A stretch of 64,000 bases of DNA, from positions 11,305,060-11,369,059 of the forward strand of contig JABAKD010000008.1 in the NCBI GenBank assembly GCA_012845835.1, read 5' to 3'. This DNA comes from Undaria pinnatifida (Eukaryota; Sar; Phaeophyceae; Laminariales; Alariaceae). Below are positions 44,801 to 55,606 of this stretch, piece after piece. A program made the position numbers and the translations under genes. The notes beneath the pieces are model-generated. The model was not told the DNA's origin. It ran no database searches and worked only from the letters and a program-made list of their open reading frames with translations. The stretch's first letter is position 1; the number at the start of each line of letters is the position of its first letter.

Positions 44801-44876
44801 GAATGAGCGAAAATTTTTTGATATTAGCGTCGCATGTATTCGAAATGAGACTTCGGTATTTGTAGTAGCATCCTTT

Positions 44877-44967
44877 ACGCCCTTTAGAGTTTCAAAACCC
44901 CTTCCTATAGCATCGTACTATGACCGAGTAATTTGGCGCCCAAGCCGGGTTTTCACCTATCAACGGA
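44877..44967 (+). mobile_element. TTAA mini-element, diverged
   Basis: GCCCTTTAGAGTTTCAAAAC, then GAGTAATTTGGCGCCCAAGC and CGGGTTTTCACC. The borders have decayed. Confidence 0.5.
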
Positions 44968-45852
44968 TTAGGTAGTGTGAGCGCGCAGCACATCATACGA
45001 CTGCAGGCGTGTTGCAACTCCTTGTATGTAGACTACAGGTACAGGCATTGAAGATGTTGGATTGGTATCGTAAAATAGCATTGAGAATATCAAAACGAGC
45101 CATGTGCTGTGTGTGACGCAAATTAAGGCTGTACAGGTGCAGATTTAAAATTTGGTGGAAATTGGTAGCACAGCAGTACATTCGTATCAGGTGGAGCCTC
45201 CACGTAAGCAGAAGACATGAAGACACGAAGAGTAGCGTTTATGATGCGCCAGGTGTTTTGTTGTTGTTGTTGTTGTCTCACATTAACTCTTGTCAAATAT
45301 CTAGAGTCCGTGGTCACACAAAGATGCTGGAGCCCTAGGAAGATCCGGAAAAGCAAATTGAATGCAAAATTCGTCCGGGAAATGCTGCGCCTTCCCGCCT
45401 AAAAACGCACGATACGAAGAAAGCGCAAGTGAAATGATCCAATATGCAAACTGAACTCACATGGCCGCGGGCATCCACTCAACTACAGCATGGAGTTCCC
45501 CCGTTCCCACAACTACAGCGGTTGGGCTGCCTGTAAGAACCGCACGGTAATCGTGAGCACAGACGAACGCGCCTGCTGTCTGGAGTGCTGTCAAAGTGAC
45601 GACCCGCGGGCATGCAGTGAAAAAAGATCTATCGAACCAAAAACCACCATACAAATATCAATGATCGCCCCGTCTTCCCGGGTTATCTGACAGGTTGCAA
45701 CGCAGCTACGACGCCCGTGCCTGAAAATTGATAATTACGGGGGGTCGTTCCCCATGAAGGGTATACAACTCTATCAACTCCACAAAAATACGAGATACCA
45801 AGTATTACATCGGGCATGAAGAGAAAGTTGCCCACTCGTATGTATGTATACA

Positions 45853-46160
45853 CGACCGGTCGCCCCGGTGGCGTATTAGGTTATCCTCGAGCCTGGTATA
45901 GGTCAGTTTCGTGAGTTCGAGCCCCGCCGAGTGCACAGTCGAATAAATTCGTTGGGACTTTTTCTTGTGCACAAATTGACTTGCGGAAAGCGCGAGAGCG
46001 TGAGTTAGTAACACTCGATGAAAAATCGACGAGCAGTGGGATTGCTGACCCCTATGCGCGATAAAAATTGAAGGCAAGAACCGGGGGGGAGAAGGGACGA
46101 CACCTGTGACCACGGCTTGTCCAGAAGCTGGAAAGTAGATGTGTGAGAAAAAGAAGAAAA
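45853..46160 (+). mobile_element. SINE-A copy, complete
   Basis: The head is GACCGGTCGCCCCGGTGGCG, A box region GTGGCGTATTAGGTTATCC and B box GAGTTCGAGCCCCGCC. The body is the same as at 35757 and ends GAGAAAAAGAAGAAAAATAA. Confidence 0.8.
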
Positions 46161-46526
46161 ATAAAATACTATACAGCACCTGGGCCGTTTTCGTAGATAT
46201 CTACGGAAAACAGGTACATTCTACAAATTCTGCGCTGATGCGCAACGCTACATGAGTCAACGCGATTCCAAGACCGTAGGACAAGGGAAGGGTCGGTTGA
46301 AGCGAATTTGTTGTTTGGTCATGGTATAGCATTAGCCCTGGTAACAGGGCTGACGGCTGACGCCGGGGCGCCAAACTAAACGAAACGCGATGGCAAAACC
46401 TATTCTACAGCTAGCCGCTGCTACAGCAGCATTTGTAAGTTATCCCATCCGACCACGTAATGTTTCGGACAAAGGGCGCTAAATGCTGTAATCTCAGCAT
46501 CTTAACGTATTGCGAATGAAAGCACT

Positions 46527-46804
46527 ACAGTGGGTACCCCGACTTGAGAGCACCCCAGTTAAGAGCATTTGGGAGTTGAACCCCTTCAGAACCCCAAAAC
46601 CCCTTCCTATACTAATTCCAAGTAATTTGTCCTTAAAATGGGTTTCGAGTTGTGAAGGCGTTAAGAGCGGCCAACTTGGCATGCCCCGCCCCTCTAAAGG
46701 CTATACTTGGAAGTATATTGCCCACTACAGATAAGAGCCTTTGTAGTCGTGAGCGCATGTTTCGGCTTGCCACGGGGCGCTCTTAAATCGGGGTACCCGC
46801 TGTA
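46527..46804 (+). mobile_element. MITE-3, complete, with a TTAA mini-element inside
   Basis: The ends ACAGTGGGTACCCCGACTTG and CTTAAATCGGGGTACCCGCT are inverted repeats of about 25 bases. A mini-element occupies about 46572-46666 (AACCCCTTCAGAACCCC to GTTGTGAAGGCGTTAA). Its surroundings (AGAGCGGCCAACTTGGC) match the uninterrupted MITE-3 at 35740. Confidence 0.8.
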
Positions 46805-47470
46805 ACTATTTAATGTGACGGACCGAAGCAGTGGATGCTGCAAGCTCAGCATCGGCACGAACAAGTGCTCAAAAGTTGGCTTTGAACGGCTCGTCGAGTA
46901 GAGCAAACGGAGTTCGTGGTATAGCTATAATAATGCTATAATATCACTCTTCGTGCTTCGTGCATTTCTCACCTTGTATATGCCGGTATCGCTTTGCTGA
47001 TAGATTCGCTATTCGTGTATACCTGTACGTGGTATTTTTTTTGTTTTAATAGTCTACTGCCCTACCGCCAGCTACTCCGGCAACCACTGCTGTGCATAGA
47101 CTATCGTGTGACCACAGAGCCTGTCTCTAAGATGGGGCGTCGATGCGGACACTGGGTGTGCTGGATGTTGACGAGTGGAAAGAACAGTTTCATTGTGGAT
47201 ATCGCACACACATATGATACCTGCTTGTATATTTCCTGTTAATCTTCAAATGATATACCGGGTATACCAGATATACAACACTCGTGTTGATATCCACGTG
47301 ATTATGTTATGCTACGGGTATTACTTTATATTACCGCCCACCGTCCCATACATGCATAGGTCCTTCCTCAATGACCCTTCCATGTCTTCCTTTTTCCTCG
47401 CGTCATCATCCCCTCCCCCTACCCCCCCCATCCCCAACCCCAACCCCCCACCCCCTGCCTCCCTCCCCAG

Positions 47471-47773
47471 ATGTACGACTCCCTCACAGGCGGATTCAGC
47501 GGGAGCGCGGCCCAAACCAGCGCCGGAGGCGTGGCGGGTAGCAGCGGTGGCGGCGGTGGCGGAGGCGGTGGCCCGGCGGGGGGCGGGGGCGGGGGCGGCG
47601 GCGGCACTTCTTCAGGTCGAACCGGAAGGTCTTCTAGAGCCATGGGTCGGAGCCAGGTGGTTACCTCTGTGACGTCTAGGGATGTGCGCGAGAAATACGA
47701 GATCGAGAGGTCGCAGCTGGGGCATGGGCACTACGGCGTGGTGCGGAGATGCTGGGATAAGGAGACTCGCGAG
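47471..47773 (+). CDS. Gene 2, protein kinase, exon with the glycine-rich loop
   Basis: The acceptor is CCTCCCCAG after a long pyrimidine tract. This exon has 303 bases, or 101 codons, phase 0, with donor GAG/GTGTGT. Residues 1-60 are Gly/Ser-rich low complexity. The end is SRDVREKYEIERSQLGHGHY followed by GVVRRCWDKETRE. GHGHYGVV is the GxGxxGxV nucleotide-binding loop of protein kinases, and the lead-in (VREKYEIERSQLG) resembles calcium-dependent protein kinases. Together with the myristoylation signal on exon 1, a CDPK-like membrane kinase is the best guess. The invariant Lys, the catalytic loop and any EF-hands are not in the window, so the subfamily is uncertain. Confidence 0.75.
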
Positions 47774-48070
47774 GTGTGTGTGGGTGTTTTGTGTTTTGGT
47801 GGGATTTTTTTTTGGGAGGCTAGGTGTTTGTGCTTGCGTGTGGCTGTGGGTGGGTGTGTCTGTGCGTCTGTGTTTTGTTCTTTTTTTTGTGTTTTGTGGG
47901 TGTTTTTTGTACTTGCGTTTGTGAGGGTGTTGATGTTGGTGGCGGTGTGTAATGGATGTGTGCTGCTTGTGTGTGTCGTTGTGTGTGTCGTTGTGTGTCT
48001 GGATGTGGATATGTTCTGTCCGTTTTGTGTGTCTGCTTGCGTGTCTTGTGTGTTTGAGTGCCAAAAATTA
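47774..48070 (+). repeat. GT-rich low-complexity tract following the donor
   Basis: Irregular GTGTGT, TTTTGTG and GTGTCTG words over about 300 bases. Long open frames on both strands here are artefacts of composition. Confidence 0.85.
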
Positions 48071-49169
48071 ACTCTAACTTCTGCAAGTACTAATTCATAT
48101 ACCAGACGTACGCATTAATTCTTCCCAGATAGCCCCTTTGCTAACGGTGCTGAAAATAAATGAACCTCCATTATTACTCCAGGCACTTTGATCCAGGAAA
48201 CGCGCTGGTCAGGTTGGTTCGAAACGGGTTAACCGTTCCTTGCATGCTATTATTACTATTCGAACTCACGCACACCTGGTACCAAGCATGAGCATCTGTA
48301 CCGGTAAGCGTCATTAAATTTCTCTTACGTTGTGAGTGGGTGTTGGTCGAATTATTTATACCAGGCAGAAGAATGTGTGCTGGCAGTTGTCTTCACTCAT
48401 CCGAAACTTTTTCTCGTGTTGTGGGTGGGTCTTCACCGAATTATTTATTTAGTACCTGGCAAGGCATTTGTTCATGCTGCCTCACACAGAGTAGTATTCA
48501 AGTACCATGGTTGGTGAGAACGTAAGGGTGTACCGTTTACGGCTGTGCTGCTTTGTACACATGCAAGTAGTGTCTGGCATATGTTCCCGGCTCTCTTGGC
48601 TTTTTTTGTCTCCGGGGTGTATCGGCATTACTTCCTGCTGTCTTGTGTACGATGTATTACTCCTGGGTTTCTAGACTGGCGTATTGGTCCTGGAAGCACG
48701 GTATCCATAATAGTCCTGCTGTGCATGAATACTTGATATACCAGGTATCACATGCCTGAAACACGATGTCTTGATGGACACTGCTGTCTGTGTCATGAAC
48801 CAGCTACTTGGTTTTACCAGGTGTATCTTTTGTACTTGTACTCGGAGAGGATGTGCACAGAACACTCTTGCATAGCATGTTCGAGATACCCGGTGTTCAT
48901 GGGTAAGGTACTCGCGAATCTTGGTATTATAGATAAATATCGCATTACCTGGCATACCACATGTACGGATTAATATAAACCGCGTGAACGATGTGTTAAT
49001 CATATTAATGAGCGCGTTCTTGCTTCATGTACACAATAAACAGTCGAAGCATTCACTTGGGATCTGCAGTAGGCAGTGGATCTCCTCGGTTTTTGCGCAG
49101 GGAGATCGTCTATTTTTTTATCCGATAGTCGGACCCAATAAGAGAACTCGCGCACAGATGAGATCCCTT

Positions 49170-49400
49170 GTTAATGATCTACTTGTATGTGATCTGTAGA
49201 TGATCTGTGCCTTTGAGATGATTTAGATCCCTGATTTATACGTTCTGCATGGCCTGAATCTTGGTGCCGGGTGTCGAAACGTATGATCTGAAATGATCTA
49301 GCACATATTTCCGGCGTTGGATCTGTAATACACAGATCTTGCACATCATGCCATACGATAATGACAGAATGTAGGATCTAGATTGTAAATCGTGGTCTGT
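49170..49400 (+). repeat. GATC-rich repeat, copy 1
   Basis: It has AGATGATCTGTG, GCATGGCCTGAATCTTGGTG, CCGGGTGTCGAAACG, GATCTAGCACATATTTCC and ACACAGATCTTGCACATCAT, matching 52225-52440. Confidence 0.75.
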
Positions 49401-49578
49401 CCCATGTGTGTGTTTGTGATTTTTTTTGTTAATTGGTACCCGCTTGGTTTTCTTGAACGCCAATATTAGTTGGTCTCTCTGGCTTGGCTCTCTATTCTAT
49501 CCCGTCGGGAATCCGTTAACCGAGCTAACGGCACTTTCCGTTGAGATTAAAACGTAACGTTCATGTCGATCATACCTG

Positions 49579-49600
49579 TCGTTGTTGTTGTTGTTGTTGG

Positions 49601-49639
<39 letters not shown>

Positions 49640-49670
49640 CGTTGTCGTTGTTGTTGTTGTTGTTGTTTGT
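49579..49670 (+). repeat. (GTT)n microsatellite
   Basis: About 90 bases of GTT with GTC and GGT interruptions. Confidence 0.95.
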
Positions 49671-49762
49671 CTATATACGGTGGACTCGCCGCTACTGTTT
49701 TTTTTTTTTTTCATTCCGTGGCTATCGATCGAGGGGAGTGGCCTGGTTTTTCTGTTTTCCAG

Positions 49763-49807
49763 GAGGTGACAGAAGCCGCTGAGAAGGGGCGGGACATTAT
49801 ATTGTGA
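49763..49807 (+). CDS. Possible alternative last exon (weak)
   Basis: After TTTTTCTGTTTTCCAG, a strong acceptor, the phase-0 frame reads EVTEAAEKGRDIIL and then TGA. Spliced to 47773 it would end the protein right after the glycine loop, giving a kinase-dead product. Only the splice site and the charged composition support it. Confidence 0.2.
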   Translation, partial: EVTEAAEKGRDIIL

Positions 49808-49989
49808 TCTAGTTTGCTTCAAACTTGAAACTACGGCTGGGTAGGACACCTATTTACCCCCCTTGACCCTTGTATACTCGTATACAATCGGCAAACCCTG
49901 GTAATGCAACCTTGTTTGAACCGCGAACGCGAGTCCAATCTAATTCCAAGTAGTTTTTATCCAAAACCTTGGTTGTTTTTCCTTGTGGC

Positions 49990-50190
49990 TTTGTTCACCC
50001 ATTCCCAACCCCTGAATTTTTCCTAGTCTAACTCGAAGTGTTTTGTTCCCGCGTCGAGACTGCGGTGCTAAACCGGTGAAACCCTAACCCTTGTAAGCTG
50101 TCAGAACTGCAAACCCTTCCGCCACCCTAAATTTCCGAGTAGCTTGTTCCCCCAAAAAATGTGGCGGCTTTTGTGAAGGGGTTGAATGAC
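49990..50190 (+). mobile_element. TTAA mini-element and its variant, side by side
   Basis: The variant at 49990-50085 has CTAACTCGAAGTGTTTTGTT and GACTGCGGTGCTAAA. The relative at 50090-50190 has CAAACCCTTCCGCCACCCTA and TTTTGTGAAGGGGTTGA. The arrangement is the same as at 7310-7475. Confidence 0.5.
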
Positions 50191-51164
50191 AACCAGGGAT
50201 GATTTATGATGTGTCCACGCGCACGCGCCAGGATACGCACGAGTACAGCATGCCAACCGACTGACTGCGCTAACCTGCAAGCGTGTCTGTAAGTTTGATA
50301 CCCGCATGGTATTTTTCTGTGCGGTGTGTTCGCGTTCAGTCAATATCATACCGGCAACCTGTTTTCTACGCATGTATCATACCTGGTATTGTGATCAGGG
50401 AATTGGGTTGGTTAATTTATAACCGATACCAACCGGTGCGCGGACTGCAACGTTGTCTATATACCTGGTAGTGCTTACCGTACTGGGACTTGGTATGCAT
50501 ACGTGCTGATCAGACTCCTACCAGTTCCCTGTACTCTGCTGTATCCGCTTTTGCTTTTGTGATACGCTCCGTATCCTTCTCTCTCCTGAATGATTGCTCA
50601 CCTCAACCAACTCGCTCTCTCGCACTAGAATATCCCCTAATAAACATGCCTTCCAACTATATTAAGATTATTTCCCGCTTCACAAACCCCAGATTTCCTA
50701 CGTTCCATCTTACACATATGTAGATTGCTGTACACCAGCGATACGGCCACGGCTCCGCCCGTGGCGCTAGATCTTCGTTGCCCGTAGTGGTGGAGCAGGG
50801 CATAATGGTACTCGTATTGTGTGCTGTGACGCACCACTCCCTGCACGAAACTTTAAGCACCGCTCGGGTCTTGATGTATTTTCCAAAATAGACGGAAATA
50901 TAAAGACCATTCGGGTCTTCATGTATTTTCTAACCGGCCCTCACAGCTTCGTCGGTGGTCACTGAGTGGTCTATTCATGGTATGAAAAGTACAGCAACAG
51001 CAGTGGTAAACGTAGTATTCCGCCATGGGGAAACGTCACTATTTTGTACTAGTATCAATACTGCTACCATTACTAGTACAGCAATATACGCTACTGCTTA
51101 TTGCTGCTTGTTAAGCGCGTGCTATGGATATTCCACAGTCCCCGGTGTGCAGGCCTAACGCACC

Positions 51165-51660
51165 CCGAACAATCAACAATCACCAAGCGGGGTTGAGGTT
51201 TCCATGCCGTGCGACACGGTACCGACCCGGGCAATCAACGTTTTCGTCCACGGATTGTTGGCGTTGTACATGTATGGAAGGGTTATAATCCGGCAATTAT
51301 ATCCTATCCTTCCCGGATGCGGCGGGTCCTGGACTTTGCCGCCAGGGGCAGCGCCTGCCACGCGCTGGCTCTATGAACCCCAGCCAATCAGCAATCAACC
51401 AGTCGGGTCGGGTTTGCACACCGTGCAGAGTGGTATCGACCCGGGGGACCACCGTCTTCGTCCCCGGCATGTTGGAGTTGTAGATGCATGGAAATATTTC
51501 TGGTCTGGGGATGGGTTATTTTCGTCCCCGGATGCGGCGGGACCTCGACGTTGTCCTGAGGGGCACTCCATTAGACCCAACCGATCAGAAGTCAGCCGAT
51601 GGGGGCGGGGATGGGACCGTATCTTCCCCGGGTGCGGCGGAACCTCCTTGCCCCTACAGC
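51165..51660 (+). repeat. Diverged tandem triplication, about 195-215 bases
   Basis: AATCAACAATCACCAAGCGG (51170), AATCAGCAATCAACCAGTCG (51385) and CCGATCAGAAGTCAGCCGAT (51578) start the units. Each contains a CGTCC.CGGATGCGGCGGG-like segment. The 155-codon open frame across them follows the repeat and has no recognisable domain. Confidence 0.65.
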
Positions 51661-52204
51661 TGGACTATTGATCGGTCCTGCTATTCAGCACCAACTTTGT
51701 GGAAAGAACCAGCGGCCTCTGGCAGGAATTTGATCGGCGGCCCGAATCATAGTTCAAATTGCAAGCCGGCGGCGAGGCTGACTCGATGGCTGTGACTGGC
51801 TCGAGATTGTCGGCAATGATGAGCACGCGACAGCCACGACTCGACGCGACGTGTGATCTAGCGTTCTGCTGGTTGTGTCCCCAACCCTCGCTACCCATGC
51901 CGCGGGGCGGGGCTGAAACACTCTGGATGGCGAGACCATGATTACAGACAGAATAGCATCATTTGATGATATAGATTTTGTTAGATAATTAAACTGGGTA
52001 ATTACTAACCTTTTGGTACTGCATTGGGAAAAAGTGACCAAAAAAATGACTGCTCGCAATGACCACTGGTTTATTTGGGGGGCGGGGGTGGTAATTGTTG
52101 GGGTGATAAAACTTGATACCCGAGCTACATGGCGGAGAGTCGTACGACGCGGTTCCAGCATGATCCTACTCGTACGACTACTGCGCGCTCGAATTACTCG
52201 TTAA

Positions 52205-52710
52205 AGGTCACACACATCGGACGTGTCAGATCCCTACAGATGATCCATGTGATCTATAGATGATCTGTGTGATCTATGTCTATCAGGGCAGACATATCGC
52301 TGGTCAAAATGATCGGCATGGCCTAAATATCATGTTGCCGGGTGAGGGTGGGAGGATCTGAATAATCTAGCACATGTGTCCTGGGTTGAATCTGTCCTAC
52401 ACAGATCCAATAAAACTTGTCATGACATGTATGGGATCTAGATGGTCTAGATCGAGGAGGATCTAGATGAATTAGATGATCTAGCATCTAGATCAGGATC
52501 TAGAGGGTACTTCTAGATCATCTGTTAATTGTAGGATCTTTATCTATGTCATGATCTAGATCCTCTAGATCCTAGATAATCTAGATCCTACTAGATCGTA
52601 CGTAGATCCTGATGTAGATGATCTAGAACCTACGTAGGATCTAGTAGGATTTAGGTCAGGATCTGGAGGATCTAGTAGGAGCTATTAGATTATCTAGATC
52701 GTGATACCTC
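52205..52710 (+). repeat. GATCTAGATC-rich repeat, copy 2
   Basis: The first half matches 49170-49400. The second half (52430-52700) is an irregular array of GATCTAGATC, GGATCTAG and GATGATCTAG words, palindromic in nature. Confidence 0.85.
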
Positions 52711-53119
52711 CGATGTGTGAACGATGTGTGTCATCGACATATTTGGGTCCTAAACGGGGTAATAACGGTAACTACTGCATACCTGGTATAATTGGAACCT
52801 GCTTTCTGTACCTGTGGCGAATGGATGAATGAAAATGAAAAATGAAAAATGGAAAATGAAACCTGTACTTGAATACCAGGTAGTTTCTTAAGTTTGATTA
52901 TTCGCGGTACCTGTTACGGTGTGGTACCGCTACGAAGTTCCGTTGTTGGTATTTGTTGAGCGCGGGCCCATTCATAATTTGTCTCGATAGTGACATAATG
53001 TCGTGTTGGTTTCTTGGTGCGACCGTCAGTGTGTGCGTGTTCTTCGCGTGAAACCGCTACTTGCACACTCGTACCCGTCGACAGCCAGCACATCCAGCGC
53101 CAGTACTGGTATACCTGGT

Positions 53120-53255
53120 ACACGTAAGGGGAGTCGCCGAGCTATCTATATCCTTCAGGAGGGCATACGCACCCCGTTCCACGGACGATCGGAGTATCAC
53201 GCACAGCTCGCAAATACGAGATTGGACGGAATCCTCGATCTCGCAGCTGTCACAA
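53120..53255 (+). repeat. R2 element, short diverged copy
   Basis: AAGGGGAGTCGCCGAGCTAT, GACGATCGGAGTATCACGCA. The hairpin motif is at 53203-53249 with changes on both sides of the stem. Confidence 0.7.
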
Positions 53256-53719
53256 GCAGTGCTGGTGTATTTTTTTCTTTTATAGCTCCAAGTATATAGG
53301 GGGGGTAATGTAATGAATTCAACGATATATTTTCGTTTTTTAGGTGGTAGTTAATTTTGCACGAGAGGGACACGATACGATACCAGATTATGACGATGGC
53401 GATGGCGATGACGATGACGATGCTCCCTGATTTTAATAGCCTCGTTGCCTAAAATTTATGGTGGTGGTGGCCATGACGATGTTCGTGGTTATGGCTCATT
53501 TTCCTGAAATCGATCACATTATATGATTCCGGTATTGGATGGAGGGGCGCGGAGATAGGTGTTTTCTGGGAAACAGAAGAAACACAAAAGGGCACGAGCG
53601 TGTGATCCGCGGATGATGCAGTTATACACTGCGGAAGTCGCGGCGTGTATGTATTGCGTCATCCATACTCTGCAGTTGTACAGCAAGTAGTGGTACGTAC
53701 ATATCATACAACTATGTCG

Positions 53720-53862
53720 TAGTGGTACACCAAAGGGGTATAAACGACAAGCGCTGGACTGCGAAAACCATTGAGTTAACTTGACACGCGACATGGATGA
53801 AAATGGGTGAAAGTGTGGTGAACTTGATTGAGCTTTAGTTGTTTTCCCGCTGGAGGACAACT
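53720..53862 (+). repeat. R3 repeat copy
   Basis: AGCGCTGGACTGCGAAAACC, TTGAGTTAACTTGACACGCG, GAAAGTGTGGTGAACTTGA, CCGCTGGAGGA. Its relatives lie at 57260-57425 and, inverted, 61975-62140. Confidence 0.7.
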
Positions 53863-53931
53863 GTTTTATCAACAGAAAATTAATGGCATACCTGGTATTT
53901 TATTCTCGGAGTATATTTATTCTAACAACGT

Positions 53932-53980
53932 CAGCTGTGAGTTCGACTAATTTAGGGTCGATACTCATCTTTGTAAGCTG
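53932..53980 (-). repeat. Hairpin motif, inverted stand-alone copy
   Basis: On plus: ACGTCAGCTGTGAGTTCGAC to GGGTCGATACTCATCTTTG and TAAGCTG. Confidence 0.7.
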
Positions 53981-54386
53981 CATAATACACCGGGCGCCCG
54001 TTTTTGTAAATTGTGAGTCAAAACTATATCAATAGTAGTCACGGACATTAAGCCTGCAATAAACCGTGCGTATGACATTAACGTGTTATGTGGACATGTT
54101 TATCCAGTCATGTTATACGACATTCAAGAGAAGGCCAGTACTACTGCTCTCACGCCACCAGAGTAAGTGGGGCCTGTATATTTGAGGCGGTATAGTCCGA
54201 AGGAAATTTCGTCGCCCTATGTAGAGAAGCTCCGCCCTAATCGTATCGCCCTATTCGGATCGTGTACGTTGTACGGCAGCTGTATTCTGTGTCAAGAGTT
54301 GCCGCTGTGCCGACCGAATCCACCCGCCCTGTATCGAGTGGCCGCCTTATCCTAACCGCCTCATGTAGGCACACCCTGCTAATTGT

Positions 54387-54740
54387 GCAAGGGGTACCCC
54401 GATTTGAAAACGCCCCGTGACAAGCCGAAACAAGCGCTCTTAACCCTTCACTACTGGAAACCCTTTTGGGGGACACATTTACTTGAAGTTAATAAAGGTA
54501 GGGATGTTGGGGCTCTCGAGGGGTCAACTAGACATTTCTCTTATCTGTAGTGGGAAATATATAGCGCTTAGAATAGGCGGGACAGGCCGATTTGACCGCT
54601 CTCAACCCCTTCGAAGCCCCAAAGCCCCTTCCTATACTAATTCCAAGTAGTTTGTCCCCAAACACGGGTTTCCAGTTGTAAAGGCGTTCAAGTCCCGGAC
54701 GCTCTTATCCTGGGCGCTCTTAAATCGGGGTGTCCAGTGT
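54387..54740 (+). mobile_element. MITE-3 with two TTAA mini-elements inside, in opposite orientations
   Basis: The ends GGGGTACCCCGATTTGAAAA and CTCTTAAATCGGGGTGTCCA are MITE-3 termini. A minus-oriented mini-element is at about 54435-54520 (TTAACCCTTCACTACTGG to CTCGAGGGGTCAA), and a plus-oriented one at 54603-54690 (CAACCCCTTCGAAGCCCC to GTTGTAAAGGCGTT). Confidence 0.75.
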
Positions 54741-55177
54741 ATTACGATACCAACTGCACGCACTTTTTTTGCGGAAACTAGGTGGAAATTGTGTGGAGTC
54801 ATTTTTTTGTTTTTGATAAAATGGTTGCTAATGTTGGCGTGTGCTTGCAGCCTTCGTCAGCTGTCAGCAGCAGTAGCAGCAGTTGCAGTCGACATTGCGT
54901 CCCGATTGTTTGTCGGGGAAGAGAGGGAATCTTCACTTATTAACACACGGCACGAGCACAGGTCACCGTTAAATCTAAGAACGCGGACGCTACGAGCTAA
55001 GAACGGTCGACTGGGAATCACTGGAAGCTAATAAATCAACGAGGCTTTTTTTTCGGGGTCATGGCCAGTGGGTCGAGCCAGGAGTTTGTTTTTTTTAGTC
55101 GCGCGTCGAGATGCGTGGTACGATGGACATGATAGCAGTTTTGGGCAAAAATACTGTCGAAGGACGGGGCTCCTTAA

Positions 55178-55257
55178 CCCCTTTAGAGCCCCAATACGCC
55201 CCCTATACTAACTTCGAGTAAATTTGTGCCAAAAAAGGGTTCCCAGTTGTAAAGGCG
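55178..55257 (+). mobile_element. TTAA mini-element with exact TTAA on both sides
   Basis: The element is 80 bases between TTAA at 55174-55177 and TTAA at 55258-55261. The termini are CCCCTTTAGAGCCCC and GTTGTAAAGGCG, giving an inverted pair CSCCTTTA. The corresponding empty site with one TTAA is at 12495-12498. Confidence 0.9.
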
Positions 55258-55352
55258 TTAACCCAAAAACGTCGGAAGGACGCCTTGTATGATGAGAGGC
55301 ACTTTTTTTTGGTGAAAATATTTTCTGAACTGAAGGGGATCCTTAATAACCA

Positions 55353-55606
55353 AAACCCCTTTAGAGCCCCCAAGTCCTGCCCTATACTAACTTCAAGTAT
55401 TTTGTTCCCCAAAAGCGTTTCCAGTTGTGAAGGCGTTCCCCCTTTAGAGCCCCCAAGTTCCTCCCTATACTACAAGTGTATATGTCCCCCGAAAAGGTTT
55501 CCAGTAGTGAAGTCGTTACCCCTTTAGAGCCCTCAAGTCCCTGCCTATACTAACTTCAAGTATATTTGTCCCCCAAAAGGGTTTCAGTAGTGAAGGCGTT
55601 AAAACC
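55353..55606 (+). mobile_element. Three TTAA mini-elements in tandem
   Basis: Each copy runs from CCCCTTTAGAGCCCCCAAGT to GTGAAGGCGTT or GTGAAGTCGTT. The copies join as GTTCCCC and GTTACCCC, so the TTAA between them is worn or incomplete. Confidence 0.8.

Larger units (their letters stand above)
30308..47470 (+). other. Gene 2 intron, 17.2 kb
   Basis: The intron is GTGAGA to CTCCCCAG, phase 0 at both ends if the frameshift is accepted. Its contents are listed separately: tandem duplications, a long-TIR element, SINEs, MITE-3, R2 and a LINE end. The stretches 30310-31180, 36960-37280, 39250-42540 and 46810-47400 show no gene I can support. An exon between the two identified ones cannot be excluded. 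Confidence 0.5.

Noticed and set aside
47612-48086. His/Thr-rich minus-strand frames
   Set aside because: Translations of the GT-rich tract behind the donor.
51204-51671. 155-codon frame
   Set aside because: It follows a diverged tandem repeat and no domain is visible. Open frames of this length can arise in GC-rich repeats.
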